A stretch of 64,000 nucleotides of DNA, from NCBI GenBank assembly GCA_004431415.1, contig QPMI01000401.1, positions 62,001 to 126,000 on the forward strand. Reading direction: 5' to 3'. The notes under the pieces were generated by a model. The model made no database searches, was not told the origin of the DNA, and was given only the letters and a program-made list of their open reading frames with translations. Position 1 is the first letter of the stretch. The number at the start of each line of letters is the position of its first letter. Source of the stretch: Cyanophora paradoxa (taxonomy: Eukaryota; Glaucocystophyceae; Cyanophorales; Cyanophoraceae). Position numbers and translations under genes: made by a program. Of this stretch, positions 42,840 to 51,352 are shown in pieces.

Positions 42840-43897
42840 TGGAGAATATTCTATCATACAAAAAATACAAACAGAAGCTCATTAGTGAAGGGAAGGAATT
42901 TGATGAGGCGGAACTGAGAAACAAGTATAAGAATTCCGAACTGCATCAAATTTTCAAGAAGCCTAGGAAAAAGACTACGTTTTTAAGAATAGTTGCCCAG
43001 CCATACTCATTTCAGGTTGATGTCATGTTTTTCAGAAAGTTTAAGACAGCAAATTATGGATACATTAAAGCGCTTAGTTTCATTGACATTCTAAGTAGAA
43101 AGGCATTTGTGTATGCTTTCAAGACCAGCGAAGAGATTCCGGGAATACTTAATAAATTCAAGGGCGAAGCAGGTAAGGTTGTAGGATTGGCAGGGGATAA
43201 TGAGTTTTCCAGTGCGGTTTATCGAACTTGGTGCAGTGAAAATGGTGTCGAATTGTATACAGATGTTGCGAAAGAAGATCACATTTCTGCTGGGAATAAA
43301 CTTGGGATAATCGATCGATTCACTCGAACCTTCAAACAATACATGAACAAACTCATGGTCTCGAGGAATACTTCGAAGTGGGTCGAATTAATCCCAGATG
43401 TGCTAAAGGCTTACAATAACTCGCCTCATTCATCACTGAACAATGATTCCCCAAACCAAGTGTTTGCAAGTCCACAGAAGCAAATGTTTATTTTCCTAAA
43501 AACCACCAAGCATAACATGGATGTTAAAGAGAATCAACCCGATAAAATCAAACCAGGAGATACTGTAAGAGTTTTAGAGGAGAGAGGTGCATTCTCAAAG
43601 GAAGGCCCCAGGTTCAGTCAGAAGATTTACAAAGTAGCTGGGAAAGATGCTAATCGATTCAAGGTGCTTGAAGATAATGGAGATGATGCAGAGGAATTAA
43701 AGAGACGTTTTAAGCAACAAGAGTTACAGAAAGTGAAACGAGATGAGATAATGAAAATTCCACAGCAAATGAGGATTCAAGCTGTAAAGAAAACAAACAC
43801 AGTGAATCGAAAAGTTGCAAAAGAGGGAATCAAACCAAATCGCAGCAAAGTTGTTAGAAAAAGGTATCAATTAAGAAGCGGATTAACTAAAAGGTAG
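42839..43897 (+). CDS. retroviral-type (rve) integrase of PLV-A
   Basis: 352 residues. The start codon overlaps the previous stop (TAATG), indicating coupled expression. RNase H-fold catalytic core: SFQVDVMFFRKFK (first Asp), VGLAGDNEFSSAVYRTW (second Asp) and GNKLGIIDRFTRTFKQYMNK, where the usual Glu is Asp. Spacing between the last two is 38 residues. After the core comes AYNNSPHSSLNNDSPNQVF and an SH3-like C-terminal domain (KPGDTVRVLEERGAFSKEG). The stop lies directly against the right TIR (43898). It should cut and join element ends with 6-bp target duplications, matching the CCGCTA found here. The N-terminus is about 55 residues longer than in the PLV-B enzyme. Confidence 0.9.
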   Translation: MENILSYKKYKQKLISEGKEFDEAELRNKYKNSELHQIFKKPRKKTTFLRIVAQPYSFQVDVMFFRKFKTANYGYIKALSFIDILSRKAFVYAFKTSEEIPGILNKFKGEAGKVVGLAGDNEFSSAVYRTWCSENGVELYTDVAKEDHISAGNKLGIIDRFTRTFKQYMNKLMVSRNTSKWVELIPDVLKAYNNSPHSSLNNDSPNQVFASPQKQMFIFLKTTKHNMDVKENQPDKIKPGDTVRVLEERGAFSKEGPRFSQKIYKVAGKDANRFKVLEDNGDDAEELKRRFKQQELQKVKRDEIMKIPQQMRIQAVKKTNTVNRKVAKEGIKPNRSKVVRKRYQLRSGLTKR

Positions 43898-44088
43898 TTG
43901 GGTGTAATGCATATAACTTCGATTGATTAGATTTTAGATATAACTTCGATTAAATAAAATAGATTGTGACTGAGGCTTACTGAGATTTACTGAGATTGGG
44001 GATTGGGTTACTGGGAATCATGCGGATATTGCTTGAAGGGGCAAATTATATTGGGGTAATTTTTGGGTGTAATGCTCACAGCTCAGCT
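43898..44088 (-). repeat. PLV-A right TIR (191 bp)
   Basis: Inverted copy of 32670-32860. It begins one base after the integrase stop codon. Confidence 0.93.
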
Positions 44089-44094
44089 CCGCTA
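44089..44094 (+). repeat. target-site duplication CCGCTA, right, of PLV-A
   Basis: Matches 32664-32669. Beyond it the PLV-B left TIR resumes (GGTAGTATC...). Confidence 0.93.
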
Positions 44095-44352
44095 GGTAGT
44101 ATCTAACGTCTAGTCCGATCGATCTTGCAAAAGATATAGCAGTAATTTTAGGCGGACCCCAAAGCGCTGGTCTCGGAATAATCTTCAACATCATCTAGAC
44201 GTTAATTGTGTGTATTTCGAATCTAAAAAACAAAGAGGTTTCAAGGGTTATGCTACACGTAATTACTATATCATCGGAATCTAATTACATACTCGAGTTC
44301 AGGTTCTAGCTAGACGCTAATTATTCCCACCGATGACGTAGTCCAAGTTTAG
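44095..44352 (+). repeat. PLV-B left TIR, inner 258 bp
   Basis: An inverted match to 54144-54402 apart from one missing C in a C-run (CCCC here, CCCCC there). It contains CTAGACGYTAATT at 44195 and 44310 and an inverted TAACGTCTA at 44104. Its innermost 30 or so bases copy, antisense, the end of the late-protein gene at 54144-54175. Confidence 0.93.
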
Positions 44353-44455
44353 GTTCAGGTGGTTTATCTTATTTTGTCTTAAAGAGATCTCTATCCAATA
44401 TTGCTATGTAAAGTTGCGTTTAAAATAATCAAAAAAATTGTGATATATACTTCCA

Positions 44456-47400
44456 ATGGACGTTACCCAGAATAATGCAGCGACTCGGCGCTTCCGGTCA
44501 GCCCGTATTAAAGACCAGATCGAAGCGCTCACGACTTCATTGTACAATCTACGTGTCATACATGGTGCCTTCAAAAATAAATTGCTAAGAATTACAGCGC
44601 AAGGATCGAGAACAAGATATACAACGTTGGAAAAATACGCTTCACTATTGAACGAACTATCTCGACTTCCTAGACCAACGCGTCCTGTGTCAGGTCGTCG
44701 ACTAGAGCTAGCGATCGCAGAGGGGCAGGCAGAGATCGTCCGTGGCTTTGCCGAGCTGCCTGAGGTTGACGTCGGAGATGATGTTCAAATCAACGACGGG
44801 ACTACGACTACAGCGCTTGACGGGCGATATGCAGAGTGGAAATATCAGCTACCACGCGGATCAGGACGTGTAACATCAATGCAAGCCAGATTTGAAAACA
44901 ACGAACTTTTCAAACAGAATGCTATATCATTCGTAAGCGCCCAGGTAAATCTTGCAGAGACGTCAAGAATGGGCATTGCACTACAAATCTCTGGATTGGG
45001 TGTCTACAGAAAGCCAGAGACAGATTCTACGATCGCTATCGTTATTGAACATCGTCGTTTCGATCGCATCGAACCAGGGACAAGCATTGAGGCGGCCTTG
45101 CGTTCACAGCTCGAAGAATTAGACATGATCTCGGAAGAGAAAAGCAGGGATTCCTCAGTATTTGACACGTGGGTGTATCTGGTCTTTAAAACTGTGCGCT
45201 ATTTCCGAAGGATTGGTGGCCGTGGCCGAGGCTTTGTACTGCCAAAATGGCTCTCAGACAAGCACGCGCTTATCAATATAAATGCACCGAACAACGAGTG
45301 CTTTAAATACGCAGTCCTTTCTGCTCGCAATCCATTGGGCGAAGGTGTTGATTCTCGGCATGCAGGAAACTACCGCCAGCACGAGACATCGCTGGACTGC
45401 TCAATGCTTACATATCCGACACCGCTTGACTCGAGGATGTTCACCAAATTCGAGCAAGCAAATAACGTCAAACTCTGCGTTTATACAACTGCTCTAGATA
45501 AGCAGGATATCATACCAATCCATATCAGTGCTGCGAGAGACGCAATCCCAATACTGTATGTGCCGGCTGGGGAGGGAAACGATGTTGGGCATTACCTCTG
45601 GATTAAGAGCGTCTCACGACTGTTCCGAAAGAACGAATCAAATGCAAAGCACTATTGCTTAGCCTGCCAGGTCGGTTTTAGCTCAGATCAAGCATTTGAA
45701 AATCATCTTAAATATGACCGCTGTCTCGAACGCGATGAACACGCACGAGATGTTCTGCCCAAAAAAGGAGCTCACATCCAGAAGTTTATTAACTATGAGT
45801 ACACAATCCGCCAACGTCTGGTCGGATATGCTGATTCAGAGACTATTACAATGCCGATTCCCTGCATTAGTGGAAAGACCGAAAAAAAAGGTTTGCATGT
45901 GATTGCTTCAGTCGGCTGTCTGGTTGTATCTTCGAAAGGCGAACAGTTTTCATTTAAATGTATGGGTTCCGAGAATGAAGACTGTGCTGATAAGTTCGTA
46001 AAATGGCTTGACGAAATGGAACCACAATTTAGAGAACTTCTCAAAGCAAGTGTACCAATCCAGATGAATCCGGAAGAGGAACAGTGTTTTCAAACAACGA
46101 CAGACTGTTATATGTGCAAAAACACGTTCAAAGATATCAAAGACAAGCACCGTGATCACTGTCATGATACAGGTAAATACATTGGAGCAGCCTGTCGTGC
46201 TTGCAATCGCCGCCGTGCAAAATCTGCTGCTGTTCCTATATTCTTTCATAATGGTCGTGGATTTGACTTTCACCTGTTCGTGAGAGCAATAGCATCTGGC
46301 AAAAACCGCCGTTCAGCAGCTTGGGCTGAGTTTCAAGCACATGTCGAAAGTGAGTTTCAAAGCAAGTACGGTGGACGTGAGATGACCCCAGAGCAGAAAA
46401 AGAAGGTTAAGAAGGGGCTCGAACGCCGGCTCCGCCCGCAGAGTCTCCTTTCGATCAAATTTGATCAAACCTTTCAGAATAGCGAGAAGATATCACAGTT
46501 TAAGTATGGAATTTATGTACTTCGTGATTCGATGCAACATTTGAATGCTAGTTTGGATGATCTAGCGAAAGCGGTCCCAGCGGAGAAGAAGAAGATCACG
46601 CGCACAATGTATCCGGATGATACTAGATTCGAGTTGATGACAAGCAAGGGGATATATCCATATAGCTATATATCAAGCTGGCAACGTTTTCAAGAAACAG
46701 AACTACCTGTACGTCGATACTTTAAGAACGAACTAAAACAAAAGAAATGCTCAAAAGACGAGTACGCACATGCTCAGATCGTTTGGAGAAAGCTTGCATG
46801 TAGAACGATATCAGACTATACTATGGAATATATGAATACTGACATTTCGTTACTTGCCGATGTATTTGAAAACTATCGTGATACATGCATGGAAACGTAT
46901 GGATTAGATCCAAGCTATTTCATATCATCACCAGGATTCGCTTGGCAAGCTGCTCTTAAACGCACAGGAATTAAGCTTGAGCTTTTTCACGAGGGACAAC
47001 AAGATATGTATAGATTCATAGAATCAGGAATTAGGGGTGGCATCAGCATGATATCAAAGAGATACGCTAAAGCTGATAACGAGTTCCTGAAACACGTAAA
47101 AGACATGAGTTCAAGAGTGATTGCAAAGAATAAAAAGAAAGCAGCAAAAGCAGCGACAATTTTAAAGAAATTTGGAAAATATACGCATGCTGATGAATCA
47201 GCAACCCAGATTGAATGTGTGCAAAACTACGAAAAAACAGGCAAAGAATCGTGGCTGATGTACCTTGATGCGAATAATCTGTATGGCGTTGCTATGAAAC
47301 AAAAACTCCCCACTGGAGGTTTCCGCTGGGAAAAACTCGATCAAGATGTTGATGCTATGCAGTTCGTTGAAAACCTTGACGCTGATGGTCCTCGTGGCTA

Positions 47401-48511
47401 TGCTCTAGAAGTTGATATGTACATGCCTGACCATCTCCACGATGATTTCTCAGATTATCCACTAGCTCCTGAACGAATGTGCGTGTCCATAGATCATCTA
47501 TCGAAACAACAGCAGGATATGATTAACAACGAAAAGCTTACTTCAGTCGAAAGAACCCCAAAATTGGTTCCAAACCTGTTGCCAAAGAAGAATTATGTTG
47601 TTGATGGGCGTTTGCTTAAGCTTTATACTACACTGGGAATGATTGTAACCAACATCCACCGTGTTTTATCGTACGAACAAAGTGCGTGGCTGAACGATTT
47701 CATCGATCTTAATACAAGTGAACGCAAGCGTGCTGATCACAAATACAAACAGGATCTCTTCAAGTTAATGAATAACAGTGTATTCGGAAAGACGATGGAG
47801 AACGTGAGAAAACACTGTTTCTCCGAGCTTGTTACATCTGGTGATCGTTTGGCAAAGATAAACAGCGAACCAAATCGGTTGAAGCAGGTGGTGATGTACG
47901 AAGAGAACCTTGTATTCGTTTCCAAGCGAAAAAGTGAGTATAATTTAAATAAACCAATTTACTGTGGATTTGTCATTCTCGAATTGTCCAAGCTGCACAT
48001 GTATCGCTTCTACTATCAGGTGCTCAAACCGCTTTGGGGTCATCGGCTTAAGCTACTTGGAACTGATACTGACAGTCTCATCATCGAGGTTCGCACCAAA
48101 GATATCTATGCTGATTTACGCTCAATCAAGCATGAGCTGGATGTTAGCGACTACCCAGAGACACATCGATTCTTTGATGGCATGACAGCCGATGAGGTTC
48201 GAGCTCTACGATCGATGGGGAAAACTCCGGGATTATTCAAGGATGAGCTTCATGGTCTACAAATGACAGAGTGGATCGCTAACCGGCCGAAATCTTACTA
48301 TTATTCGCGTGAAGATTCCACAGATAAGCAGGTGTGCAAAGGTATTCAAAAAACATATTACAACAGACTCACAAGGGATGTATTCCTCCGGTGTGTCTGC
48401 CCAAAAAAGGAGAAAAACAATCGTATGATATCAAAGGAATTCTCGGTTTCCGTTCGAAACGACATGAAATATATCTGCAAAATACCTCTCGTCAAGCGTT
48501 GCATCCGCTAG
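44456..48511 (+). CDS. polB: protein-primed family B DNA polymerase with endonuclease VII domain (PLV-B), C-terminus in -1 frame
   Basis: 1,351 residues in the main frame from the ATG at 44456. N-terminal Polinton-type segment: NAPNNECFKYAVLSARNP (about 282-299). Exonuclease motif I is RLVGYADSETITMPI (about 454). An inserted recombination endonuclease VII/HNH cluster follows (CYMCKNTFKDIKDKHRDHCH, then CRACNRRRA; about 551-585). Exonuclease motif II is FFHNGRGFDFHLF (about 595). Palm motifs: A, MYLDANNLYGVAMKQKLPTG (about 934); B, LFKLMNNSVFGKTMENVRKH (about 1100); C, LLGTDTDSLIIEV (about 1200). All catalytic Asp residues are present. The main frame stops at 48511. The expected C-terminal segment (FRSKRHEIYLQNTSRQALHP and DTKRFL) lies in the -1 frame and ends at 48582. 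The switch can occur at A AAA AAG (48403-48409). Confidence 0.9.
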   Translation: MDVTQNNAATRRFRSARIKDQIEALTTSLYNLRVIHGAFKNKLLRITAQGSRTRYTTLEKYASLLNELSRLPRPTRPVSGRRLELAIAEGQAEIVRGFAELPEVDVGDDVQINDGTTTTALDGRYAEWKYQLPRGSGRVTSMQARFENNELFKQNAISFVSAQVNLAETSRMGIALQISGLGVYRKPETDSTIAIVIEHRRFDRIEPGTSIEAALRSQLEELDMISEEKSRDSSVFDTWVYLVFKTVRYFRRIGGRGRGFVLPKWLSDKHALININAPNNECFKYAVLSARNPLGEGVDSRHAGNYRQHETSLDCSMLTYPTPLDSRMFTKFEQANNVKLCVYTTALDKQDIIPIHISAARDAIPILYVPAGEGNDVGHYLWIKSVSRLFRKNESNAKHYCLACQVGFSSDQAFENHLKYDRCLERDEHARDVLPKKGAHIQKFINYEYTIRQRLVGYADSETITMPIPCISGKTEKKGLHVIASVGCLVVSSKGEQFSFKCMGSENEDCADKFVKWLDEMEPQFRELLKASVPIQMNPEEEQCFQTTTDCYMCKNTFKDIKDKHRDHCHDTGKYIGAACRACNRRRAKSAAVPIFFHNGRGFDFHLFVRAIASGKNRRSAAWAEFQAHVESEFQSKYGGREMTPEQKKKVKKGLERRLRPQSLLSIKFDQTFQNSEKISQFKYGIYVLRDSMQHLNASLDDLAKAVPAEKKKITRTMYPDDTRFELMTSKGIYPYSYISSWQRFQETELPVRRYFKNELKQKKCSKDEYAHAQIVWRKLACRTISDYTMEYMNTDISLLADVFENYRDTCMETYGLDPSYFISSPGFAWQAALKRTGIKLELFHEGQQDMYRFIESGIRGGISMISKRYAKADNEFLKHVKDMSSRVIAKNKKKAAKAATILKKFGKYTHADESATQIECVQNYEKTGKESWLMYLDANNLYGVAMKQKLPTGGFRWEKLDQDVDAMQFVENLDADGPRGYALEVDMYMPDHLHDDFSDYPLAPERMCVSIDHLSKQQQDMINNEKLTSVERTPKLVPNLLPKKNYVVDGRLLKLYTTLGMIVTNIHRVLSYEQSAWLNDFIDLNTSERKRADHKYKQDLFKLMNNSVFGKTMENVRKHCFSELVTSGDRLAKINSEPNRLKQVVMYEENLVFVSKRKSEYNLNKPIYCGFVILELSKLHMYRFYYQVLKPLWGHRLKLLGTDTDSLIIEVRTKDIYADLRSIKHELDVSDYPETHRFFDGMTADEVRALRSMGKTPGLFKDELHGLQMTEWIANRPKSYYYSREDSTDKQVCKGIQKTYYNRLTRDVFLRCVCPKKEKNNRMISKEFSVSVRNDMKYICKIPLVKRCIR
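48403..48409 (+). promoter_or_regulatory. A AAA AAG slippery heptamer, possible -1 frameshift site
   Basis: In the polymerase frame the codons are CCA AAA AAG, exactly the X XXY YYZ form of a -1 slip site. Slipping back one base opens the 58-codon tail (48410-48582) that matches the usual Polinton polymerase C-terminus. No strong downstream hairpin was seen, only a 5-bp GTTTC/GAAAC stem near 48447. A one-base deletion in the A run would look the same. Confidence 0.5.
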
Positions 48512-48591
48512 ATACGAAGCGTTTTCTAGATAATGATAAAATCAACACCTGGGCTATTGGGCATTACAAAAATCGTGTCTGAATAATAAGG

Positions 48592-49494
48592 ATGTACACT
48601 CTAACAGCGCCACCTGGTGCATGGCAAATTGATGTATTATTTATTGGGAGATATCGCCTGTTTGCGGCCGTAGAAATTGCAACCCGTTTCGCTATCGTTC
48701 GAAAAATAGAAACATTCAAACAACTTCCAAAAATGATTGAGCAACTGCCAGGGATCTGGGGTTTCTCCGCCGACAACGGTTTTAACACAGCTGCGATTCG
48801 GGCAATGGTCGAAGAGAACTCGTTGAAAATACACACTGATGTTGCCAAAGATGACCACATTTCTAAAGGTAACAAACTTGGAATTATCGACAGGTTCGCT
48901 AGGACATTGCGAGCACTTATCCAAGCTGACACTGAAGCACGTGGATCACCGCATTTCCTCTCACGTTTGCCGGCAATTGTCAAGGCGTACAATGAGACAG
49001 CCCACAGTGCATTTGGCGAGGAGCGATCACCAACGTGGATGCGTGAAAATACACAGGTTGCCGAACAGCTTCACCAAGTGCGACAGCGACAGAACGATAT
49101 TGAACGAGAGAACACAAATATGCCTAAACCTGGCACGGAGGTGCAGATCCTTGAGCCAAAGAGCAGTGTTTTTGCGAAGGGTCTGGCAAAACCAAGCAAA
49201 GAGACGTACATAGTTGCTGGCGCTGATAAGAACCGCGTTAGGTTAATTACAAAGCAAGGTGTGGAAATTTCTAGGCGTGTTAAACCATCTGAAATACGTC
49301 AACCTCGTGATCTCCCTGATCAAACACGAATCGAAAAAGAAGAAGTGAAAATGCGACAGCAGAGACGATTGAGACGCGAGGGATTGATCGAAACGAAAAA
49401 ATACAGCGGCCAAAACCGGAAGGATCGAGAGCTCAAGAAGCTTGAGATTGCAGGAGAGCCAAAGCTTAGAGCTGGTGCTAAGCAACGTCTTTAG
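48592..49494 (+). CDS. retroviral-type (rve) integrase of PLV-B
   Basis: 300 residues from the ATG at 48592, nine bases after the frameshifted end of the polymerase. Catalytic core: AWQIDVLFIGRYR (first Asp), GFSADNGFNTAAIRAM (second Asp) and GNKLGIIDRFARTLRALIQA (Asp in the Glu position), with the same 38-residue spacing as in PLV-A. AYNETAHSAFGEERSPTW follows, then an SH3-like part (KPGTEVQILEPKSS, then YIVAGADKNRVRL) and a basic tail. It lacks the N-terminal extension of the PLV-A enzyme. The CACAAT duplication at the outer ends fits its action. Its 3' end overlaps the converging small basic gene by 17 nt. Confidence 0.9.
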   Translation: MYTLTAPPGAWQIDVLFIGRYRLFAAVEIATRFAIVRKIETFKQLPKMIEQLPGIWGFSADNGFNTAAIRAMVEENSLKIHTDVAKDDHISKGNKLGIIDRFARTLRALIQADTEARGSPHFLSRLPAIVKAYNETAHSAFGEERSPTWMRENTQVAEQLHQVRQRQNDIERENTNMPKPGTEVQILEPKSSVFAKGLAKPSKETYIVAGADKNRVRLITKQGVEISRRVKPSEIRQPRDLPDQTRIEKEEVKMRQQRRLRREGLIETKKYSGQNRKDRELKKLEIAGEPKLRAGAKQRL

Positions 49495-49786
49495 CAAGAC
49501 ATCTACGCGAAATAGCATTTCTGTGGTACTCCCGAATACGATCAGGATTTTCAGCTCGATATTTTGCTGTGATGGCAAGCTGTTTCAAACGATATGTTTC
49601 GTTCGTATGACGTAGTTTACGATTCCGTTCAGCATTCTTTCTGCGTCGCTCTGCTAAAATCTCCGGTGTTACCTCTATTGGCTTACGACCCTTCTTCTTT
49701 GGTTCATATGAATCCATTGTCAAAAGACGAACCTTTGGCGGACGTCCACGGCCACGCTTTACAGCAGTATAATCTGCAGAACTCAT
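49478..49786 (-). CDS. small AT-hook-like basic protein (PLV-B)
   Basis: 102 residues from the ATG at 49786-49784 (MSSADYTAVKRGRGRPPKVR). Two AT-hook-like cores, RGRGRPPK and KKGRKP, precede a basic helical part with NRKLRHTNETYRLKQLAI. The latter resembles the PLV-A small protein (38156-38413). Probably a DNA-binding protein. The upstream frame to 49804 lacks an ATG, so this start is preferred. It lies 22 bases from the divergent HNH gene start. Confidence 0.65.
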   Translation of the reverse strand: MSSADYTAVKRGRGRPPKVRLLTMDSYEPKKKGRKPIEVTPEILAERRRKNAERNRKLRHTNETYRLKQLAITAKYRAENPDRIREYHRNAISRRCLAKDVA

Positions 49787-49808
49787 TGTTCGCTTATCTC
49801 TCAATAAT

Positions 49809-50450
49809 ATGAGACATAAATCCTTTTATAACAAATTAGCGCGACTTTTTAGGCTTAAAGATAATGCAATCTGTAAATGTAACGAAAAAGTCGCAGACAA
49901 GCAGCTCGCTGCGCAGATGGAGGTCGTCATTTCTGATGTACCAGAGGGTGCTGCGTTGATTCCGTTAATGGGCATTCGCAATCGACGCAAAGTCATCGTC
50001 GCCTACGCTCTTGTGTCACAGGATGATGCTGAGCGTGTGCTCGGGTTCCGCTGGAGTTTGAAAAAGGGATATGTCAGAGCCAAGATCAATGGAAAAACCG
50101 TGTATTTGCATAATTTCATTGTTGGGAGACTTGAGAATGGGTTGACCGTTGATCATATTAATAATAACAAACTTGATAATAGACGCAAAAATTTGCGGCT
50201 TGCAACAGCTCGTCAGCAGAATCTTAACCGTGGTCAGCTGCGAAACAACACATCGGGTTTCATTGGTGTTTACTTCGATCAGCGAGATGGTAAATGGAAG
50301 GCAGAATATCATCTAAATGGCCGCAAAAAGACCATCGGTCGGTTTCAAACAGCAGAGGCTGCAGCTCATGCACGCGATGCATATGCCTTAGAACACACCA
50401 GCGAAGAGGACAAGCCATTCTTGCGGCTGAACTTCCCAGTTACCGTTTAA
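49809..50450 (+). CDS. HNH endonuclease with AP2 DNA-binding domain (PLV-B)
   Basis: 213 residues from the ATG at 49809. HNH_3 core: VYLHNFIVGRLENGLTVDHI followed by NNNKLDNRRKNLRLATARQQ. C-terminal AP2-type domain: SGFIGVYFDQRDGKWKAEYH, then GRKKTIGRFQTAEAAAHARD. This HNH plus AP2 layout is that of free-standing homing-type endonucleases of phages and large viruses. It could be a selfish passenger or could help integration or rival exclusion; the sequence does not decide. No equivalent in PLV-A. Confidence 0.85.
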   Translation: MRHKSFYNKLARLFRLKDNAICKCNEKVADKQLAAQMEVVISDVPEGAALIPLMGIRNRRKVIVAYALVSQDDAERVLGFRWSLKKGYVRAKINGKTVYLHNFIVGRLENGLTVDHINNNKLDNRRKNLRLATARQQNLNRGQLRNNTSGFIGVYFDQRDGKWKAEYHLNGRKKTIGRFQTAEAAAHARDAYALEHTSEEDKPFLRLNFPVTV

Positions 50451-50483
50451 ATGAACGTCTTAAATGGCGTCATTATTTTTTAA

Positions 50484-50876
50484 ATGGAACTCGAATTCGA
50501 AACGGTAGAGGAAGAGTTGGATCTTGAAAATCCATGGCCTGGTAGGACTCAACTCTCACCAAGTCACTGCATCAGCTTCGGCATTTTCAAGGGCGCAAGC
50601 TATCTGTGGATCGCATCAGCACGTCCAGAATATACCGCTTGGTTGCTCAGACAGTCTTGGCTACCAGCTTTTGACCGGGCCGCTTTCTTGCGTGCACAAA
50701 GCGCAATAGAGCCGAAAAATCTCCAGAAGATTTATCAACAGAGTAGACGCGGTCCACGGTCGCGGCTTCAAATATCAAAACCTGATACGAATGACCCCAT
50801 TCAAGGAAAAGACGCATTAAAACTGCTCGACTCGCTCCGGCGTTGTATTCGGCAAAGACGCAATCGAACTCTTTAA
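50484..50876 (+). CDS. FGxxKG protein, DUF3820-like (PLV-B)
   Basis: 130 residues from the ATG at 50484 (MELEFETVEEELDLENPWPG). The motif CISFGIFKGASYLWIASARP, then EYTAWLLRQSW, resembles the short FGKxKG...P.YxxWLL module of DUF3820/exonuclease-associated proteins. From residue 55 on, the frame lies antisense to the packaging ATPase 3' end, so its C-terminal half may be an artefact. The motif-bearing part lies outside the overlap and supports a real gene. It occupies the place held by the DUF5710-like gene in PLV-A. Confidence 0.5.
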   Translation: MELEFETVEEELDLENPWPGRTQLSPSHCISFGIFKGASYLWIASARPEYTAWLLRQSWLPAFDRAAFLRAQSAIEPKNLQKIYQQSRRGPRSRLQISKPDTNDPIQGKDALKLLDSLRRCIRQRRNRTL

Positions 50877-51351
50877 TATTCGATAGAATCGACGAAAAGC
50901 ATACATATTCGCAATTTCGCCGAATCGTCGGACTAATGCCACATAGACGTTGTGTCGTGATAAAGAGCGATATATTGTAATGTCTTCCGCTAGTAAAAAG
51001 CTTTTGCATTAATCGGTCACTGTGGACGTTTACTAGGTCATTATCAAGCAAGTCATCTAAAACAATTGCTATTTTTCGATCATCTTTCTTGCGTCGTCTT
51101 TCTTTTTGACGTTCTAAAAGTTCTTCAACCAAAACTGTATCCCATTCTTCATAAATATTGCTCTTGCGAGTGGTATCGTCCCACTGTTCTGTAAATGCCG
51201 TTGTGCTGAAGACGTAAATATCGTCTAGCTGATTTGCTACAGCATTTAATACGTGTTTTACGTAGGTGCTTTTGCCCGAGTTGGTGGGGCCGACAAACAA
51301 GAACCGTTTAGGAAGTTTTACTTCTGCTGGATCAAACAATTTGATATCCAT
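50647..51351 (-). CDS. FtsK/HerA-type genome-packaging ATPase (PLV-B)
   Basis: 234 residues from the ATG at 51351-51349 (MDIKLFDPAEVKLPKRFLFV). Walker A is VGPTNSGKSTYVKHVL (about residues 20-35) and Walker B is DRKIAIVLDDLLDND (about 96-110). The sensor-like FITTQRLCGISPTIRRNCEY matches the PLV-A enzyme. It lies one base from the capsid gene stop (51353), so the two genes abut. Function as for the PLV-A homologue: DNA packaging. Confidence 0.9.
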   Translation of the reverse strand: MDIKLFDPAEVKLPKRFLFVGPTNSGKSTYVKHVLNAVANQLDDIYVFSTTAFTEQWDDTTRKSNIYEEWDTVLVEELLERQKERRRKKDDRKIAIVLDDLLDNDLVNVHSDRLMQKLFTSGRHYNISLFITTQRLCGISPTIRRNCEYVCFSSILSNIKEFDCVFAEYNAGASRAVLMRLFLEWGHSYQVLIFEAATVDRVYSVDKSSGDFSALLRFVHARKRPGQKLVAKTV

Positions 51352-51352
51352 T

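Larger units (their letters stand above)
32670..44088 (+). mobile_element. PLV-A: complete Polinton-like virus inserted in the left TIR of PLV-B
   Basis: An 11,419-bp element with 191-bp TIRs (ends AGCTGAGCTGTGAGC) and 6-bp CCGCTA duplications. It carries nine open genes: a zinc-binding small protein, a duplicated DUF5710-like protein, packaging ATPase, major capsid protein, minor-capsid-like protein, conserved late protein, a small basic protein, a polymerase-helicase fusion and an integrase. All are uninterrupted, so it may still be functional. AT-rich against a GC-rich host. Confidence 0.94.
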
